From contig CM067309.1 in the NCBI GenBank assembly GCA_034231615.1, forward strand, positions 30,459,860 through 30,523,859: a stretch of DNA of 64,000 nucleotides. Direction: 5' to 3'. Below are positions 51,520 to 62,395 of the stretch, piece after piece; the stretch's first letter is position 1, and each line of letters begins with the position of its first letter. Under the pieces are notes generated by a model. It did no database searches, had not been told where the DNA came from, and was given only the letters and a program-made list of their open reading frames with translations. The position numbers and the translations under genes are program-made. This DNA is from Meghimatium bilineatum (taxonomy: Eukaryota > Mollusca > Gastropoda > Stylommatophora > Philomycidae).

Positions 51520-51892
51520 ACACTTGATGTCAAGTATTGACTGATGTCAAGTATTGACTATTACACCTGATGTCAATTACTGAATATTACACCTGAAGTC
51601 AATTACAGAATATTACACCTGGTGTCAATTACAGAATACTACACCTGATGTCAATTACTGAATACTACACCTGATGTCAAGCACTGAATATTACATCTGA
51701 TGTCAATTACTGAATGTTACACCTGATGTCAATCACTGAATATTACTCCTGATGTCAATCACTGAATATTACTCCTGATGTCAATCACTGAATGTTACAC
51801 CTGATGTCAATCACTGAATGTTACTCCTGATGTCAATCACTGAATGTTACACCTGATGTCAATCACTGAATGTTACTCCTGATGTCAATCAC
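51520..51892. repeat. Minisatellite, 26-bp unit, about 14 copies
   Basis: The unit is ACCTGATGTCAATCACTGAA plus TGTTAC. The left half has AATTAC and ATATTAC variants, the right half is more uniform (CTCCTGATGTC alternating with ACCTGATGTC). Confidence 0.94.
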
Positions 51893-51954
51893 TATTATCT
51901 TTTGATTGAAGGCATGATCAGTACAATTGTTATATTCATCTATCTAATTATCTA

Positions 51955-52455
51955 TTAGAAGTAATGAATATTGCAAGAGAAAAGGAGAACATCAACATAC
52001 AGATAAACAACACACAACTAAAACAAGTAAATGAATTCAAATATCTGGGCAGCACATTGAGATATGACAATAAACAAGAAGGAGAAATAAACGCAAGATG
52101 TAATAAGGCCTGTCAGATCATTGGTCAATTAACACCTTTACTAAGAAACAAAGATATTACACTAGAAACAAAGAAAGCGCTATTCAACACCATTTTTTTA
52201 CCAACATTGTGTTATCAGTGTCAAACTTGGACATTGGATTCTAGAACAATACATAAGATTAACACCACTGAAATGAAATGTGTGAGACGTATGATTGGAG
52301 TTAGCTTGAGAGAGACAATTAGGAATTAAGCTCTAAGTAAACATTTAGGGATCGGGTGAACAATAGAATAAATCCAGAAACAACAAGTTCGGCCACATAA
52401 CCAGACAGAAAGAGCAAAGTATTATTTAAAAAACCCTTTACAAACGAAACGAAAA
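51955..52455 (+). mobile_element. LINE RT C-terminal region (LINE-F relative)
   Basis: The open frame 51964-52329 (121 codons) has INIQINNTQLKQVNEFKYLG, SEGEINARCNKACQIIGQL-type residues, FLPTLCYQCQTWTL, and EMKCVRRMIGVSLRETIRN before TAA. After that, CCAGAAACAACAAGTTCGGC and CACATAACCAGACAGAAAGA continue in another frame, matching 39047-39268. PTLCYQ.QTW ties it to LINE-F. Confidence 0.9.
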
Positions 52456-52666
52456 CAGTCAACCTATCAAAATAATCCACGGATATAATCAAAATCGTCA
52501 CGTATAAAGGCTTGTTGTGATTCCCTTGTAGGACATGTCTTAGCGGGGGCCAAGGATAAACTTACATGAATTGGTGACTGCAAGATTACTTTCACTGAAG
52601 GAATGTATAATCAGATGTCAAACATGTTTTACTTATTTTCATCGTAGTTGAAGCAGGGTTTCTTCA
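52456..52666. other. Unassigned sequence
   Basis: No feature recognised. Confidence 0.4.
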
Positions 52667-52945
52667 TCTTCTTCTGCGTTCGTTCTCAAACTCCTGCAGA
52701 TTAGCAGGATGTAGTCCGGAGAACGGAATGTGCCGTGTCATGGTTTACAGCATTGCTGCGATATCTGCGCCTTTTGGCCTGACACATCTGACTTCAGCAT
52801 GGCTTTGGGTCACTGACCCTATATGGGATGGGACAGCCAACTCCACCTCATAACCTCCTTAGTCGCCTTTTACGACATGCGTGGAAGGTAAGCAGTGTTG
52901 CTATTCTTTGCTCCCTTTTCGGGCCCCAGCAACACACGAGCGGCA
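52667..52945 (-). mobile_element. SINE-A, full length
   Basis: All landmarks are present: CTTCTTCTGCGTTCG tail end, GCAGATTAGCAGGATGTAGT, GGGTCACTGACCC, CTTAGTCGCCTTTTACGAC and CCCAGCAACACACGAGCGG. The (TTC)n is short and interrupted (TTCTTCATCTTCTTC). No convincing target duplication. Confidence 0.9.
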
Positions 52946-53630
52946 GATTTTCTAATGAATGAGCTACCAGAACAATCAGCATGCATACTGTGCGATATAT
53001 TCAGGGGAAGATAAATGTGTGTCTGCTCTGATATGTATGATGCGGCACTTAATGATGATGACAAATATACCTTCGCTACTCAATAACCGATCTGGGAACA
53101 ATCAAAACCAAATGTTTTCTACTATAATATTTGAGCTGAAATAATATTTTTAAAGCAATAGTTTTCGTTGGCAACACTGCGATTCTTGCATGCAACAGAA
53201 GATTGGAGCTATTGCCGTTTATCCCAAGCATTGTTCCACCCGGATATTAGAATGGAGAAAGCGGTGTAATATTACGGGAAACTTCCAGTATAATTTATTC
53301 CCGCCAATATCGTGTAGTTTGCGGATGGAGTGGGAAAATAATGACTATACACCGGTTGATTGATAGCTGTTTAATTTATATCGAATTATATTTGCTGTAT
53401 TTAGGAACACACACGCACGTAAGGACAATATAATAAAAAACATTAATCCGTACAAGGAAGGTACAAAGGTTCCACTAGTGACCAACCACGATACAACAGT
53501 AGCCTCCAGTCAAGCGTATATAGCGAGGCTTTTCTATAGGGTATCGACGGGGAAACAATTTTTGTTCTAAGGATCATTTGTACATTTATAACATCATTTT
53601 CCGATCATACAAAATCGTGAACTTAGAAAT
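52946..53630. other. Unassigned sequence
   Basis: Frames of 61-64 codons on both strands are without domain. No repeats. Confidence 0.4.
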
Positions 53631-53641
53631 TAGGCTGCAAT

Positions 53642-53923
53642 TCTTCTTCTTCTTCTGCGTTCGTTCTCAAACTCCTGCAGATTAGCAGGATGTAGTCCGG
53701 AGAACGGAATGCGCTGTGTCATGGTTTACAGCATTCCTGCGATATCTGCGCCTTTCCGCCTGACACATCCAACTTCATCATGGCTTTTGGTCACTGACCC
53801 TGTATGGGATGGGACAGCCAACTCCATCCCATAACCTCCTTAGTCGCCTTTTGCGACATGCTTGGTAGGTAAACAGTGTTGCTATTCTTTGCTCCTCTTT
53901 CGGGCCCCGGCAACACAAGGGCG
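53642..53923 (-). mobile_element. SINE-A with 11-bp target duplication
   Basis: A complete copy with a (TTC)n head at 53642 (its (GAA)n tail in minus sense) and GGCAACACAAGGGCG at the other end. The direct repeat TAGGCTGCAAT flanks it (53631-53641 and 53924-53934). Together with the 29.2-kb copy this fixes both ends of the element. Confidence 0.93.
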
Positions 53924-53977
53924 TAGGCTGCAATATTTGCTCAAACATTTAAGTAGCTCGCCCCGAATATAATGACT

Positions 53978-55120
53978 GCAACTGTTACTCTTTAGTGAGG
54001 AGTGTGATGTTGGTTGCTACTCTTTAGTGAGGAGTGTGATGTTGGTTGCTACTCTTTAGTGAGGAGTGTGTTGTTGGTTGCTACTCTTTAGTGAGGAGTG
54101 TGATGTTGGTTGCTACTCTTTAGTGAGGAGTGTGTTGTTGGTTGCTACTCTTTAGTGAGGAGTGTGTTGTTGGTTGCTACTCTTTAGTGAGGAGTGTGAT
54201 GTTGGTTGCTACTATTTAGTGAGGATTGTGTTGTTGGTTGCTACTCTTTAGTGAGGAGTGTGATGTTGGTTGCTACTCTTTAGTGAGGAGTGTGTTGTTG
54301 GTTGCTACTCTTTAGTGAGGAGTGTGTTGTTGGTTGCTACTCTTTAGTGAGGAGTGTGATGGTGGTTGCTACTCTTTAGTGAGGAGTGTGTTGTTGGTTG
54401 CTACTCTTTAGTGAGGAGTGTGTTGTTGGTTGCTACTCTTTAGTGAGGAGTGTGTTGTTGGTTGTTACTCTTTAGTGAGGAGTGTGTTGTTGGTTGTTAC
54501 TCTTTAGTGAGGAGTGTGTTGTTGGTTGTTACTCTTTAGTGAGGAGTGTGTTGTTGGTTGCTACTCTTTAGTGAGGAGTGTGTTGTTGGTTGTTACTCTT
54601 TATTGAGGAGTGTGTTGTTGGTTGCTACTCTTTAGTGAGGAGTGTGATGTTGGTTGCTACTCTTTAGTGAGGAGTGTGTTGTTGGTTGCTACTCTTTAGT
54701 GAGGAGTGTGATGTTGGTTGCTACTCTTTAGTGAGGAGTGTGTTGTTGGTTGCTACTCTTTAGTGAGGTGTGTGATGAAGGTTGCTACTCTTTAGTGAGG
54801 AGTGTGGTGTTGGTTGCTACTCTTTAGTGAGGATTGTGATGTTGGGTGCTACTATTTAGTGAGGAATGTGATGTTGGTTGCTACTCTTTAGTGAGGAGTG
54901 TGATGTTGGTTGGTATGGTTGATATTACTACTTTTTAGTGAGGAGTGTGATGTTGGTTGGTATGGATGATATTACTACTCTTTAGTGAGTAGTGTGATGT
55001 TGGTTGGTATGGATGATATTACTACTCTTTAGTGAGTAGTGTGATGTTGGTTGGTACGGATGATATTGCTACTCTTTAGTCAGGAGTGTGATGTTGGTTG
55101 GTACGGATGATATTGCTACT
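53978..55120. repeat. Minisatellite, 32-bp unit, about 34 copies, with 47-bp variants at the right
   Basis: The unit is GCTACTCTTTAGTGAGGAGT plus GTGATGTTGGTT; many copies have GTGTTGTTGG instead. From 54905 the units lengthen to about 47 bp by gaining GGTATGGATGATATTA. Copies with GTGTTG and GTGATG alternate in blocks. Confidence 0.95.
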
Positions 55121-55377
55121 CGCAACTTGTAATTTTACTCCAAACCGTTTGCAAGTGTCACGCAGATGTTTTCAGTCACGTCCACCATTTCCTTTATTCT
55201 CTACACGAAATTAGGAGACTACTATAAGGATATTGAAACAATTAAGTCAAACTGGATCTAATTTGTATTCAATGCTTTCGGTTTGTCTTAATTTTATTGT
55301 TGTCTCTTGAAACGCGATATGTGATGTCTATTTCTCATAGAAATGGAGCGTTTAACACGGTACCACGTGTTTCACAA
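55121..55377. other. Unassigned sequence
   Basis: Unique spacer between two large arrays; no feature recognised. Confidence 0.4.
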
Positions 55378-57678
55378 CTGATATTGACAGCACTTGACAG
55401 CATTGCAGAACTGACAGAATTGACAGAACTGATAGCACTGACAGAACTGCTAGCATTGACATAACTGACAGCATTGACATAACAGATAGCACTGACATAA
55501 CTGACAGCATTGACAGAACAGACAGTATTGACAGAACAGACAGTATTGACAGAACTGACAGTATTGACAGAACAGACAGTATTGACAGAACAGACGGTAT
55601 TGACAGAACAGACAGTATTGACAGAACTGACAGCATTGACAGAACAGACAGTATTGACAGAACAGACAGTATTGACAGAACAGACAGTATTGACAGAACT
55701 GACATCATTGACAGAACAGACAGTATTGACAGAACAGACAGTATTGACAGAACTGACAGTATTGACAGAACAGACAGTATTGACAGAACAGACAGTATTG
55801 ACAGAACAGACAGTATTGACAGAACTGACAGCATTGACAGAACAGACAGTATTGACAGAACAGACAGTATTGACAGAACTGACAGCATTGACATAACTGA
55901 TAGCACTGACAGAACTGACAGCATTGACAGAACAGACAGTATTGACAGAACTGACAGTATTGACAGAACTGACAGCATTGACAGAACAGACAGCATTGAC
56001 ATAACTGACAGTATTGACAGAACTGACAGTATTGACAGAACTGACAGCATTGACAGAACAGACAGTATTGACAGAACAGACAGTATTGACAGAACTGACA
56101 GCATTGACGGAACAGACAGTATTGACAGAACAGACAGTATTGACAGAACTGACAGCATTGACAGAACAGACAGTATTGACAGAACTGACAGCATTGACAG
56201 AACAGACAGTATTGACAGAACAGACAGTATTGACAGAACTGACAGCATTGACATAACTGATAGCACTGACAGAACTGACAGCATTGACAGAACAGACAGT
56301 ATTGACAGAACAGACAGTATTGACAGAACTGACAGTATTGACAGAACAGACAGTATTGACAGAACAGACAGTATTGACAGAACTGACAGCATTGACAGAA
56401 CAGACAGTATTGACAGAACAGACAGTATTGACATAACTGACAGCATTGACAGAACTGACAGTATTGACAGAACAGACAGCATTGACAGAACTGACATCAT
56501 TGACATAACTGATAGCACTGACAGAACTGACAGCATTGACAGAACAGACAGTATTGACAGAACTGACAGTATTGACAGAACAGACAGTATTGACAGAACT
56601 GACAGCATTGACAGAACAGACAGTATTGACAGAACAGACAGTATTGACAGAACTGACAGCATTGACAGAACAGACAGTATTGACATAACTGACAGCATTG
56701 ACAGAACTGACAGTATTGACAGAACAGACAGTATTGACAGAACTGACAGCATTGACATAACTGATAGCACTGACAGAACTGACAGCATTGACAGAACAGA
56801 CAGTATTGACAGAACAGACAGTATTGACAGAACAGACAGTATTGACAGAACAGACAGTATTGACAGAACAGACAGTATTGACAGAACAGACAGTATTGAC
56901 AGAACTGACAGCATTGACAGAACAGACAGTATTGACAGAACAGACAGTATTGACATAACTGACAGCATTGACAGAACAGACAGTATTGACAGAACAGACA
57001 GTATTGACAGAACTGACAGCATTGACAGAACAGACAGTATTGACATAACTGACAGCATTGACAGAACTGACAGTATTGACAGAACAGACAGTATTGACAG
57101 AACTGACAGCATTGACATAACTGATAGCACTGACATAACTGACAGCATTGACAGAACAGACAGTATTGACAGAACAGACAGTATTGACAGAACTGACAGT
57201 ATTGACAGAACAGACAGTATTGACAGAACAGACAGTATGGACAGAACAGACAGTATTGACAGAACTGACAGCATTGACAGAACAGACAGTATTGACAGAA
57301 CAGACAGTATTGACAGAACTGACAGCATTGACAGAACTGACAGTATTGACAGAACAGACAGTATTGACAGAACTGACAGCATTGACAGAACAGACAGTAT
57401 TGACAGAACAGACAGTATTGACAGAACTGACAGTATTGACAGAACAGACAGTATTGACAGAACAGACAGTATTGACAGAACTGACAGCATTGACAGAACA
57501 GACAGTATTGACAGAACAGACAGAACAGACAGCATTGACAGAACTGACAGCATTGACAGAACAGACAGTATTGACATAACTGACAGCATTGACAGAACTG
57601 ACAGTATTGACAGAACAGACAGTATTGACAGAACTGACAGCATTGACAGAACAGATAGTATTGACAGAACTGACAGCT
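55378..57678. repeat. Largest array: 18-bp unit, about 128 copies
   Basis: The unit is ATTGACAGAACAGACAGT, with ATTGACAGAACTGACAGC as the main variant and some 9-bp register changes. A marker block ATAACTGATAGCACTGACA recurs near 55892, 56252, 56504, 56757 and 57117; the spacings 360, 252, 253 and 360 are close to 20 and 14 units, a higher-order pattern. Minus ORFs of 782, 763 and 430 codons and plus ORFs to 156 codons are open because the 6-codon unit has few stops. Confidence 0.97.
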
Positions 57679-57842
57679 ATCACTGCCTCCGCCTAAATGT
57701 TTTATGATATTTAGCAAAAAATTGGTTTTATATTTGTATGCTGTCTTCTGTACCTGTAGTCTATGTTGATACATTGACACCGAGTTCATATACTAACATC
57801 TGTCATCGGCGAATACAATTTTTAACTTTTACCCCATACAGT

Positions 57843-57937
57843 GCATACTCCATAACCTCCTTAGTCGCCTTTTACGACATGCCTGGAAAATAAACAGTGT
57901 TGCTATTCTTTGTTCCCATTTCGGGCTCCGGCAACAC
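57843..57937 (-). mobile_element. SINE-A, 5' half only
   Basis: Holds CTCCATAACCTCCTTAGTCG, CATGCCTGGAAAATAAACAG and GGGCTCCGGCAACACGGG. In minus sense this is the first 95 bp of SINE-A; the (GAA)n end is missing, so it is not a normal 5' truncation. Confidence 0.85.
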
Positions 57938-58389
57938 GGGTGACAGAAAAGTACATGAGCTCTCATTCATACTTGTAACATACTCATTCCATAACATACT
58001 TTTTCTTGATTGATGTTCTAAACTCCTTTAGAACTTTGGTATATAAACCATGTTTGTATAAACCAACGTTTGCACATACCGATCTTTGCCATGCGTTATA
58101 CACCAAGATGTCCTCGGCATACGACATAGTTTTACCGAACCCTGTTATTTGACTGCTGGAGGTCTGTACCTTACATACGTATTTTGGAAGAATTTGCCCA
58201 CCTGTTTACTACCCGAGTTTCAAAGAGTTTTCTTACCTGTAAATTCTCTCCGTGTTCTTCAGGGCCTGAAAGGGAAGTAAATAGTAAAATACTGTTTACC
58301 TTCTATGAATATCGTAAGAGACGACTAAGGAAGTAATGGGATGAAGCTGGTTTTTACACCGCATATCCACGTCCAAGTGAGCCTGAAGC
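57938..58389. other. Unassigned; SINE-A 5' relic in opposite orientation
   Basis: At 58297-58352, GTTTACCTTCTATGAATATC GTAAGAGACGACTAAGGAAG resembles the SINE-A 5' part in plus orientation, the mirror of the piece at 57843. Frames at 58086 and nearby have no recognised domain. Confidence 0.45.
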
Positions 58390-58740
58390 TATGCTCAAGT
58401 AAGATGTGTCACGCAAAAGGAACAGATATCACAACCGTGATGTGCATTATGCACGACAATACTGTATTCTATGTTCATCCGTTGCACAGTCGACCAAGTT
58501 TCGCATAACCCGTACCGATGTGTCCCTTGTGAATCCCAGAACAGTTTGCAAAGCTGCATTCTGTATTTTGTTCAGTCATGCCACAAGAGTCTGGTTGAGC
58601 GTCAGAATTGCCAGTGCATACTCCACCACTGCCACCACTAATCCGTGATACACAACAAAAATTAACCTCTGCCTAAACTGGGCAGCATCCATACCCTTCA
58701 TTGCGGACAGTCATTTACCTGCATTTGTGATGATGTGGTC
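58390..58740 (-). mobile_element. Jockey-like LINE, RT thumb/connection segment
   Basis: On the minus strand: SFKIHVDHIITNAGK, MKGMDAAQFRQRLIFVVYHG, LVVAVVEYALAILTLNQTLV, stop, LNKIQNAALQTVLGFTRDTS, VRVMRNLVDC. The Y.GLV.SV.EY....L..SQ...L..IQN..(M)R..LG.TRDTP pattern is the region after the RT palm in Jockey-like LINEs. It lies just 3' of the endonuclease below, so the RT palm has been deleted. Confidence 0.85.
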
Positions 58741-58769
58741 TACATGTATCTTGAAGCTCAGACTTCTAT

Positions 58770-59445
58770 GAAAACGCACCATCAGATATATTTCACTAAT
58801 TATTTCAAGCATGACACCGCCCAACGAGACACAAGACATGGGAGTATTTACAATGTGATTATTCCAGAGAAAACCATGTTACGAATGTCTTATATGAATT
58901 CACCAAAGCCCGTGTATCCTCACACCTGGAAAGTCACCGGAAAAGATAATCTCTTTTTCCGGTTCCATTATCTCACCAAGGCAACTCCAACCTTGCAGAT
59001 AAACGCTCGTGTTGTAGGCATACAAATTAACAATCGCAAAACGATGTTGGACATTCTGTTCTCTCACCGCCTGTAACTGGATATTGTTACTGTCTTTATT
59101 TTGATACATAAAAACCTTCATACCTTCATACCAAAACATTTATACCTTCACGTATTAAGGTTGTCTGTCCTAGGTACCTCCTTGTAGAAACCTTGTAAAC
59201 CTGCCATTCTTATTGGTCCACTATCACCCAGCTATGTTTCCTGTAACGCCACTATGTCAACACAATGAACCAATTTATCCACCCGGGTCTCCGCCTGTGT
59301 GTACTGGCCACGTTCCAGAAAAGAACACGCACATTTTTTATTCCCAGTCGTGATGTTTTTAATCGCTTCCTTCTAGCTCCAGCCCAGTGGCTCTTTCTTT
59401 CGAACCCCCTCGTTTAAGCCGCTTGACATTGGCCGCCATTTGCAA
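58770..59445 (-). mobile_element. Jockey-like LINE, APE endonuclease domain
   Basis: On the minus strand from 59420: KNVRVLFWNVAS (family (I)LQWN), DIVALQET with the catalytic Glu, then after a frameshift FAIVNLYAYNTSVYL and KEIIFSGDFPGVR (family SGDFNA, with N replaced by P). These are the order and motifs of an AP-endonuclease-like LINE domain. Stops and frameshifts make it dead. It is the only endonuclease domain I recognise in the window; all other LINE copies are 3' pieces. Confidence 0.83.
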
Positions 59446-59699
59446 AACAATCCTGTGTAATAGCCGTTACATTCAAGAAAATTTCAGCTCAGATGCATGC
59501 ACACCATTAGCACCGGCAAAGTTCTTACTGAGTGGACCTCCTGGTCAGAGAAAATAGCACAACATCATACAATCACTTAATTAACGAAAATAAATTCTCC
59601 ATTAATATAGTGCAATTGTTGGTGGCACACAAAACCACTTGTGATGCACTACGCCATTTTGACCGGAAGTCACTCGAAACTGGTAACTCCCTCTAGTTC
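59446..59699. other. Unassigned; possibly LINE 5' region
   Basis: Upstream (minus sense) of the endonuclease, ATGGCGGCCAATGTCAAGCG at 59437-59418 could be the start region of the LINE. No ORF1 domain recognised beyond it. Confidence 0.35.
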
Positions 59700-59940
59700 T
59701 TTGTTTCTAATCGTAATTGAGAGCGTGGTGTAGTGATTTGGTTGTGTGCCATAATCTTGATCTTGCTTTCGTTCAGAAATATTTTTTTTTCACTATGTTC
59801 TTTTATGGAATCAATGAGGTGTTTGAATCCTTTTTTTGTTTATGTTTTTTGCTGTGTGTTAGTAGTGGTATATCATGGGCACATCTTAGTTCTTGTTTTT
59901 CATGATTTCCGATATTGAGTTGAAGTTGTTTCGCTGCTGG
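59700..59940 (-). mobile_element. Possible LINE RT remnant
   Basis: On the minus strand LIDSIKEHSEKKIFLNESKI KIMAHN resembles the RT segment after FADD (SEK.GL..N..KTK.M). A single weak block; the 61-62-codon plus frames over it are antisense. Confidence 0.5.
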
Positions 59941-59949
59941 TCATTTCAT

Positions 59950-60365
59950 ACATTGTTCATGATGTTCTTTGCATAAACGTCGAATAGAGATGAATGATTG
60001 GTACAATCTTCATGATGTTCTCTGCATAAACGTCGAATAGAGATGAATGATTGGTGCAATCTTCATGATGTTTTCTTCTTAAACGTCAAATAAAGGTGAA
60101 TGATTGGTACAATCTTCTTGATGTTCTCTGTGTAAACGTCAAATAGAGATGAATGATTGGTACAATCTTCATGATGTTCTCTGCGTAAACGTCAAATAGA
60201 GATGAATGATTGGTACAATCTTCATGATGTTCTCTGTGTAAACGTCGAATAGAGATGAATGATTGGTACAATCTTCATGATGTTCTCTGAGTAAACTTCA
60301 AATACAGATGAATGATTGGTACAATATTTATGATGTTCTCTGCATAAATTTCAAATAAATGTGAA
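59950..60365. repeat. Minisatellite, 53-bp unit, 7-8 copies
   Basis: The unit is GTAAACGTCGAATAGAGATG, AATGATTGGTACAATCTTCA, TGATGTTCTCTGC. It begins directly at the 3' end (minus sense) of the LINE at 60366, so it lies in or next to that element's 3' UTR. Confidence 0.93.
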
Positions 60366-60560
60366 TGTCATGTGACGTATTCTCTCCAGAACGTTGTCTT
60401 CCCAATGAACTTCCTGAACCTTTCTCTATCTCGGACCATGCGGCTCGCATTTTCCAACGATATATTCATGTTATCTTTAATGTCGCCAGTCCATCGTCTT
60501 CATAGGCTGCCTCCCCCCCCCCCCAAGTTGCTCTCCCTCCATTAATGTGAAAGGAGAAGT
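60366..60560 (-). mobile_element. LINE C-terminal fragment
   Basis: The minus frame reads RRQPMKRWTGDIKDNMNISL, ENASRMVRDRERFRKFIG, FWREYVT and stop. DIK.NMN.SLE.A..M..DR..FR is a strong LINE C-terminal signature. A C-tract at 60521-60535 lies in the preceding GRRQ region, and the frame upstream is lost. Confidence 0.87.
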
Positions 60561-60735
60561 AAATGAAGCATAAAAGGCCACTCGCCGTTTCCATAACGTC
60601 CACAGAGGAATCTCGGAGCCCCCGTTGAGAAACAATGCTCAACTACACATGTACCATCATATTACGAGACGCGATCCCATTTTATTGACACACAACGACA
60701 CCTGCCCCCAGAGGAGCGCAATATATAATAATAAA
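60561..60735. other. Unassigned sequence
   Basis: No feature recognised. Confidence 0.4.
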
Positions 60736-61490
60736 TCAATCAATAAAACCCATAACCCTTCAGGGTCGTAGGGGTACCACATTGGAAGCTTCAGCACACA
60801 GAGTCCTCCAGCGAATTCTATCCTCAGCGATGCGGATGAGTGTGGAAATATATAGCCCTGTCCATTCCTTGATGTTGTCTGTCCATGTCTTTATTTCCCT
60901 CCTCTGCTTCTTTCTCCCTCGACAGTTCCCTGCAGTATTGTTTTTGACAAGGAATCGTGCCTGCATACATGTCCGAACCATGCTAGTTTTCGTCGTTTCA
61001 CTATTGAAAGCAATGGCTCCTGGACACCTGCACACATCTCTACTTTATTTCTTACGTACACATTGGTCTTATGTTCCCTATAGGAAATTCGTAGAATTCT
61101 TCTGTAGCATTTATACTCGAAAGCCTGTAATCTTCTCTCCATGTCCGCAGTGAGTGTCCAACTCTCACAACCATACAACACAACGGAAAGCACCAGCGAC
61201 CTATACAGTTTGATTTTCACTCCAACACTGATGTTGCTTTTCCAAATCACAGTTAGCCTTGACAAGGACGCTAAAGCCATCTCCAGCCTTATTTTTAGTT
61301 CTGCTTTGCATTTACCATCGCTGCATATACTGGATCCGAGGTATTTGAAGGTATTCACCTCTTCAAGCTTATGTCCATTCATCATGATATTAGTCTGGTT
61401 TTCTGTGTCTCTGCTGTTTACCAAGATTTTGCTCTTATCTGTATTGATTTCCATTCCGTACTTGCTGGTAACTTTAATATATATATAATA
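60736..61490 (-). mobile_element. LINE-G RT C-terminal region, best-preserved copy
   Basis: A 217-codon minus frame (61544-60891) has GMEINTDKSKILVNSRD, EVNTFKYLGSSICSDGKCKA, LYGCESWTLTADMERRLQAF, YRRILRISYREHKTNVYVRN, KRRKLAWFGHVCRHDSLSKT and ILQGTVEG. A frameshift near 60895 leads to WTDNIKEWTGLYISTLIRIA and DRIRWRTLC. The end is ACCCCTACGACCCTGAAGGG. It lacks the palm with FADD. This is the reference for the arrays at 43.9 and 46.2 kb. Confidence 0.95.
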
Positions 61491-61939
61491 ATAGTGTAAA
61501 ATAAAACACATTAAAAAGACATTTTTCAGTACTATGAAATTCAATATAATTTTAACTTATGACATATTTAATGTGATAATTGAAATTGTAAAACGTTTAC
61601 AAGCTTGAAAATTGGTGGTTGAGTTTTCGTTAATGCCAACCTCAAGCATTCTCAAATATTTAATATGTTTCTTGTTTTGTTTATCAAATAAAGAATCATT
61701 CAAAATGCACTCTCACAGAAAAATGTAGAAGATAAGGGGAGTAAAATTGGAAACTCACACATGATGACATTTCGAAATGAGACTTTGAGACAATAATTAC
61801 TTTTTGAAATGATTTTTTAAAATCAATATTAATCTAGGTTTCTATATAAGCAAGCCACCCAATAGAAACCCAATTTGTTAGGAACCCGTGCTCTAGTACA
61901 CCCACATACGATGTGCATTTTTTCGTTCTGTACTCTTAG
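61491..61939. other. Unassigned AT-rich sequence
   Basis: No motif; short TA run at 61480-61490. Confidence 0.4.
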
Positions 61940-62095
61940 ATCTGACATTCAGAATATGTAGAATATTGTTAACAGGAGAAAGTGAGCCATGAGATAGCAT
62001 TCAGAATCTGTAGAATATTGTTAACAGGAGAAAGTGAGCCATGAGATAGCATTCAGAATCTGTAGAATATTGTTAGCATGAGAAAGAGAGCCATG
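61940..62095. repeat. Tandem repeat, 53-bp unit, 3 copies
   Basis: The unit is CATTCAGAATCTGTAGAATA, TTGTTAACAGGAGAAAGTGA, GCCATGAGATAG. The last copy runs into the LINE fragment at 62095, so it may be another LINE-seeded expansion at an early stage; the coding match is not clear enough to be sure. Confidence 0.88.
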
Positions 62096-62395
62096 GCAAA
62101 GCAGTATGGAAACATTACCAATTAATAGAAGGCAGATTTGATGGTAAGGACCGCCCAAGTGGAAGATGGATAAGGTATATCTGAAACTGTTTAAACATTT
62201 CCTTAGCCGCGACAGGGGTCTGTCAACTCTCCCAGAATCGTGAATTCAGAATATCCATAAAGAAGGCTCGTTCTGGAAAGAATATTCCATCGGAAGAAAG
62301 GGCCAAACCTGGAATAAAGAGTGCAGGGTGGCTCTGTCCTAAACATCTTGCAGCTGTTAAATCATGTCACAAGCAAACACTAGCTGGCTATCATC
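62090..62395 (+). mobile_element. LINE C-terminal fragment
   Basis: The plus frame reads HYQLIEGRFDGKDRPSGRWI, RYI, stop, NCLNISLAATGVCQLSQNRE, FRISIKKARSG. EG...GK.R.....W......N.SLA......NR..FR fits the LINE C-terminus. The 3' end is TATCATCATCATCAT, shared in reverse with the neighbouring LINE-I; the two elements are tail-to-tail. Confidence 0.78.

Noticed and set aside
55335-57789. Minus-strand ORFs of 782, 763 and 430 codons as large proteins
   Set aside because: Three overlapping frames of the same 18-bp array are open at once, which is expected of the unit and not evidence for coding.
60782-61153. 123-codon plus ORF
   Set aside because: It is antisense to the well-supported LINE-G RT on the minus strand. 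The same applies to 35016-35327 and 2581-2880.
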